64,000 nucleotides of DNA from Erythroxylum novogranatense (taxonomy: Eukaryota > Streptophyta > Magnoliopsida > Malpighiales > Erythroxylaceae): contig CM057225.1 in assembly GCA_029891385.1 (NCBI GenBank), forward strand, positions 75,727,887 to 75,791,886, written 5' to 3'. A program made the translations under genes and the position numbers. Of this stretch, positions 62,311 through 64,000 are shown piece by piece. Position 1 is the stretch's first letter. Every line of letters begins with the position of its first letter. The notes under the pieces are model-generated. The model was not told where the DNA came from and made no database searches. It saw only the letters and a program-made list of their open reading frames with translations.

Positions 62311-63335
62311 GCCATACGTGCTATTAGAGATAAGAGGGTTAATATTGAAGACTACACTTAAGCTGGTTATGGAAGAGCCAATATTTTAAAGCATAGGGGA
62401 AGGCTATTCAAGTATAAAGGACTGGCCCATTAGCAATGAAAAGACTGTTAAGCCACCAGAATTCAAACAAGGATCTGGTAGGCCCAAAATAACTAGAAAA
62501 AGAGTGTTGATGAGCCTTAAAAGACTAAAAAAGGTAATAAAAAGAAAATTGCTAACCACATGTCTAGGAGGGGCATGATCATTACATGCAGCCACTGCCA
62601 TAAAGGACACAACAACAAAAAATTGTCCTTGGAAGGAAGCTAATTTCTATGTTGTTTTATCTTCTTTTGGTACAACTAAGATTCTTTTTGATAGTAGTAA
62701 AAATCTAATAGTAATTTTTTCTTTTTTATTATTATCAATATTAGGTTCCAACCTAGTTTGAAGATCCCTACCAAGAGCAACCAACTCATTTCCATATGGA
62801 GGAAAGCACAGCCAATTCACAGTTAACCTAAGAAGACATCTTAACAACTCAAACCAACACAAAAATCCTAATAAATGCCTCTGCATCTACTTCTAATAAA
62901 GCTAAACGTGGAAAGAAAGGTAAAAGAGGAGCATATGCATCTGCCTCTGCATTTGTGTCAGTATTCACTGGTTCCAAAACTACTACAGGTACTACCAACA
63001 CCTCATCCATTGCTCATGTATATGGAAGTGCATATGTAATAGCCTTAGTTGTCCTCCCAACACCTGGAGGTGCTTCAGAAACAATTTATACATCTTCAAA
63101 GGCCACCTCCAAAAGGAAAAGAGGAATTAGCTATTGTTTTGCATATAATGAAGTAGGACGAGAATGTTTGGATATGGCAGATCTGGCCCTAATTCTCAAT
63201 AAAAGATTTTAGGAAAAAGGCTTGTCACATACTTTTCTCTTCAACATGGAGTAAATACCTAGTTCAAGAAATGGATGGAAGGGATGGGGTTATACACAAA
63301 TCCAATGACAACGTTGTAAATGCTAAATATAAGTG

Positions 63336-64000
63336 ATGCAATTGTAAAATTTTAATGCTAAACTTATCTTTCCATACATTAATTAAGTCCAACGATTGAA
63401 GTTAATAATGTTTGCATTTTCTCTATAGCCTGGAAGGCGAATTTAAAGACTAATAAACTATGAACATAAATCAAATAAAAGCAACCAAGTTGTTACTGGG
63501 CATGTGAACGCAGGTCAACAAAGTCAAACTGCATCTTCAAAGGGAAAGGAGAAAATGTAAACAAAGCTGTAAATGTAAGTGTTTTCTGTAGTGAACAATG
63601 GAAGATACTTCATTTTGTGATATTTGTGTATTGAACATCGTTGATAGGTTGAATATCTATTGAATGTTATTAATGTAAGGATCTTGTTGACATTTACATG
63701 TTATGAATGAATGTAATGACACTTTTAGAACTCTTATCTTTTATTTTTTAATTTTAAAGTTTGTGAATGGTATATCAACAAATCTTTTTATATAGCATGG
63801 TAGACTTATTAATGAAGGAAAAAATACACAAATTTTCTATAATCAAAATAACACCAAAAATATTTAGTTATAATATTAAAAATCAAAACCATACACAAGA
63901 TGTACATTCTTAATACAATTACATTTAGACATTGTTCTAATACATCAAACCATTTCCAAGTAAGGCTTAAAACATACAACTGTTGCCTAACATGCCTTCA
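63336..64000. other. AT-rich sequence, nothing recognised
   Basis: No open frame, RNA gene or repeat of note. Probably the 3' flank or non-coding end of the Mutator-like element. Confidence 0.4.

Larger units (their letters stand above)
60437..63335 (+). pseudogene. Mutator-like element (MULE) transposase, decayed
   Basis: Order of parts matches plant MULE transposases: N-terminal MAFDELILRIHHMGCF and GGFVDEIEFDPDLLSYFELV; an acidic Asp/Glu/Asn-rich stretch (60820-61030); the transposase core with YLGLDGC (first catalytic Asp, 61377), KLLCVVGREGNNQMFSIAWA, WKWFIERLQKYLPHLC; after an intron, KAIAYLCSYAEHKFCVRN and LYEAFNKTLLDTR (candidate catalytic Glu); a SWIM finger (62266-62310); a CSHCHKGHN zinc knuckle (about 62592); and a Ser/Thr/Gly-rich tail to about 63335. 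Many stops and frameshifts. Terminal inverted repeats were not identified. Confidence 0.82.

Noticed and set aside
1..64000. Host protein-coding or tRNA genes
   Set aside because: No reading frame or cloverleaf outside retroelement or transposon remnants could be supported.

Overview
This is flowering-plant nuclear DNA, most likely from a eudicot, and almost all of it is mobile DNA. Evidence: plant-type Ty3/gypsy and Athila-like elements, initiator-Met-tRNA primer sites (TGGTATCAGAGC), a Cassandra TRIM carrying 5S rRNA-like sequence, a Mutator-like transposase remnant, AT-rich degenerate spacers, and no intact host gene. It looks like pericentromeric or other repeat-packed chromatin. The species cannot be named from the sequence.

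Layout. (1) 1-14235: 3' part of an Athila-like element (decayed env-like gene, 3' LTR 12761-14235), interrupted by a complete minus-strand LTR element without coding capacity (2919-12238, target duplication GACAA). (2) 14236-18903: minus-strand Tekay/Del-like gypsy with decayed gag, protease and start of RT plus its 5' LTR; its RT is cut exactly where the Athila-like LTR ends. (3) 18904-30602: a mosaic of a duplicated unknown repeat, a solo LTR, LTR pieces, a gypsy integrase fragment and a Cassandra element. (4) 30603-32035: old minus-strand gypsy RNase H/integrase remnant. (5) 32036-60260: a solo LTR (duplication CCATA) expanded to 28 kb by three further insertions: a minus-strand solo LTR (35082-40266, duplication GGACC), an element with 4-kb LTRs but only 603 bp inside (40797-59310, duplication TTATA), and, within the first LTR of that element, another minus-strand non-coding LTR element (41067-50842, duplication GAATT). 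(6) 60266-64000: Mutator-like transposase pseudogene and AT-rich DNA.

How the parts relate. Nothing here looks able to move by itself; the two best preserved LTR families keep primer site, polypurine tract and LTR ends but no proteins, so they would depend on gypsy proteins supplied in trans. The most unusual signal lies in the LTRs. Several distinct LTR families share one architecture: a CG-rich palindrome cluster or tandem array, a TATA box, a consensus 5' splice site, a set of covarying hairpins (plus, in one superfamily, a three-way-junction fold), and a consensus 3' splice site, as though each LTR carried a structured leader intron. Single-base CAG/CTG versus CG differences between sister LTRs suggest either CHG-methylation-linked sequencing error or very local mutation, so small indels here should be read with caution.
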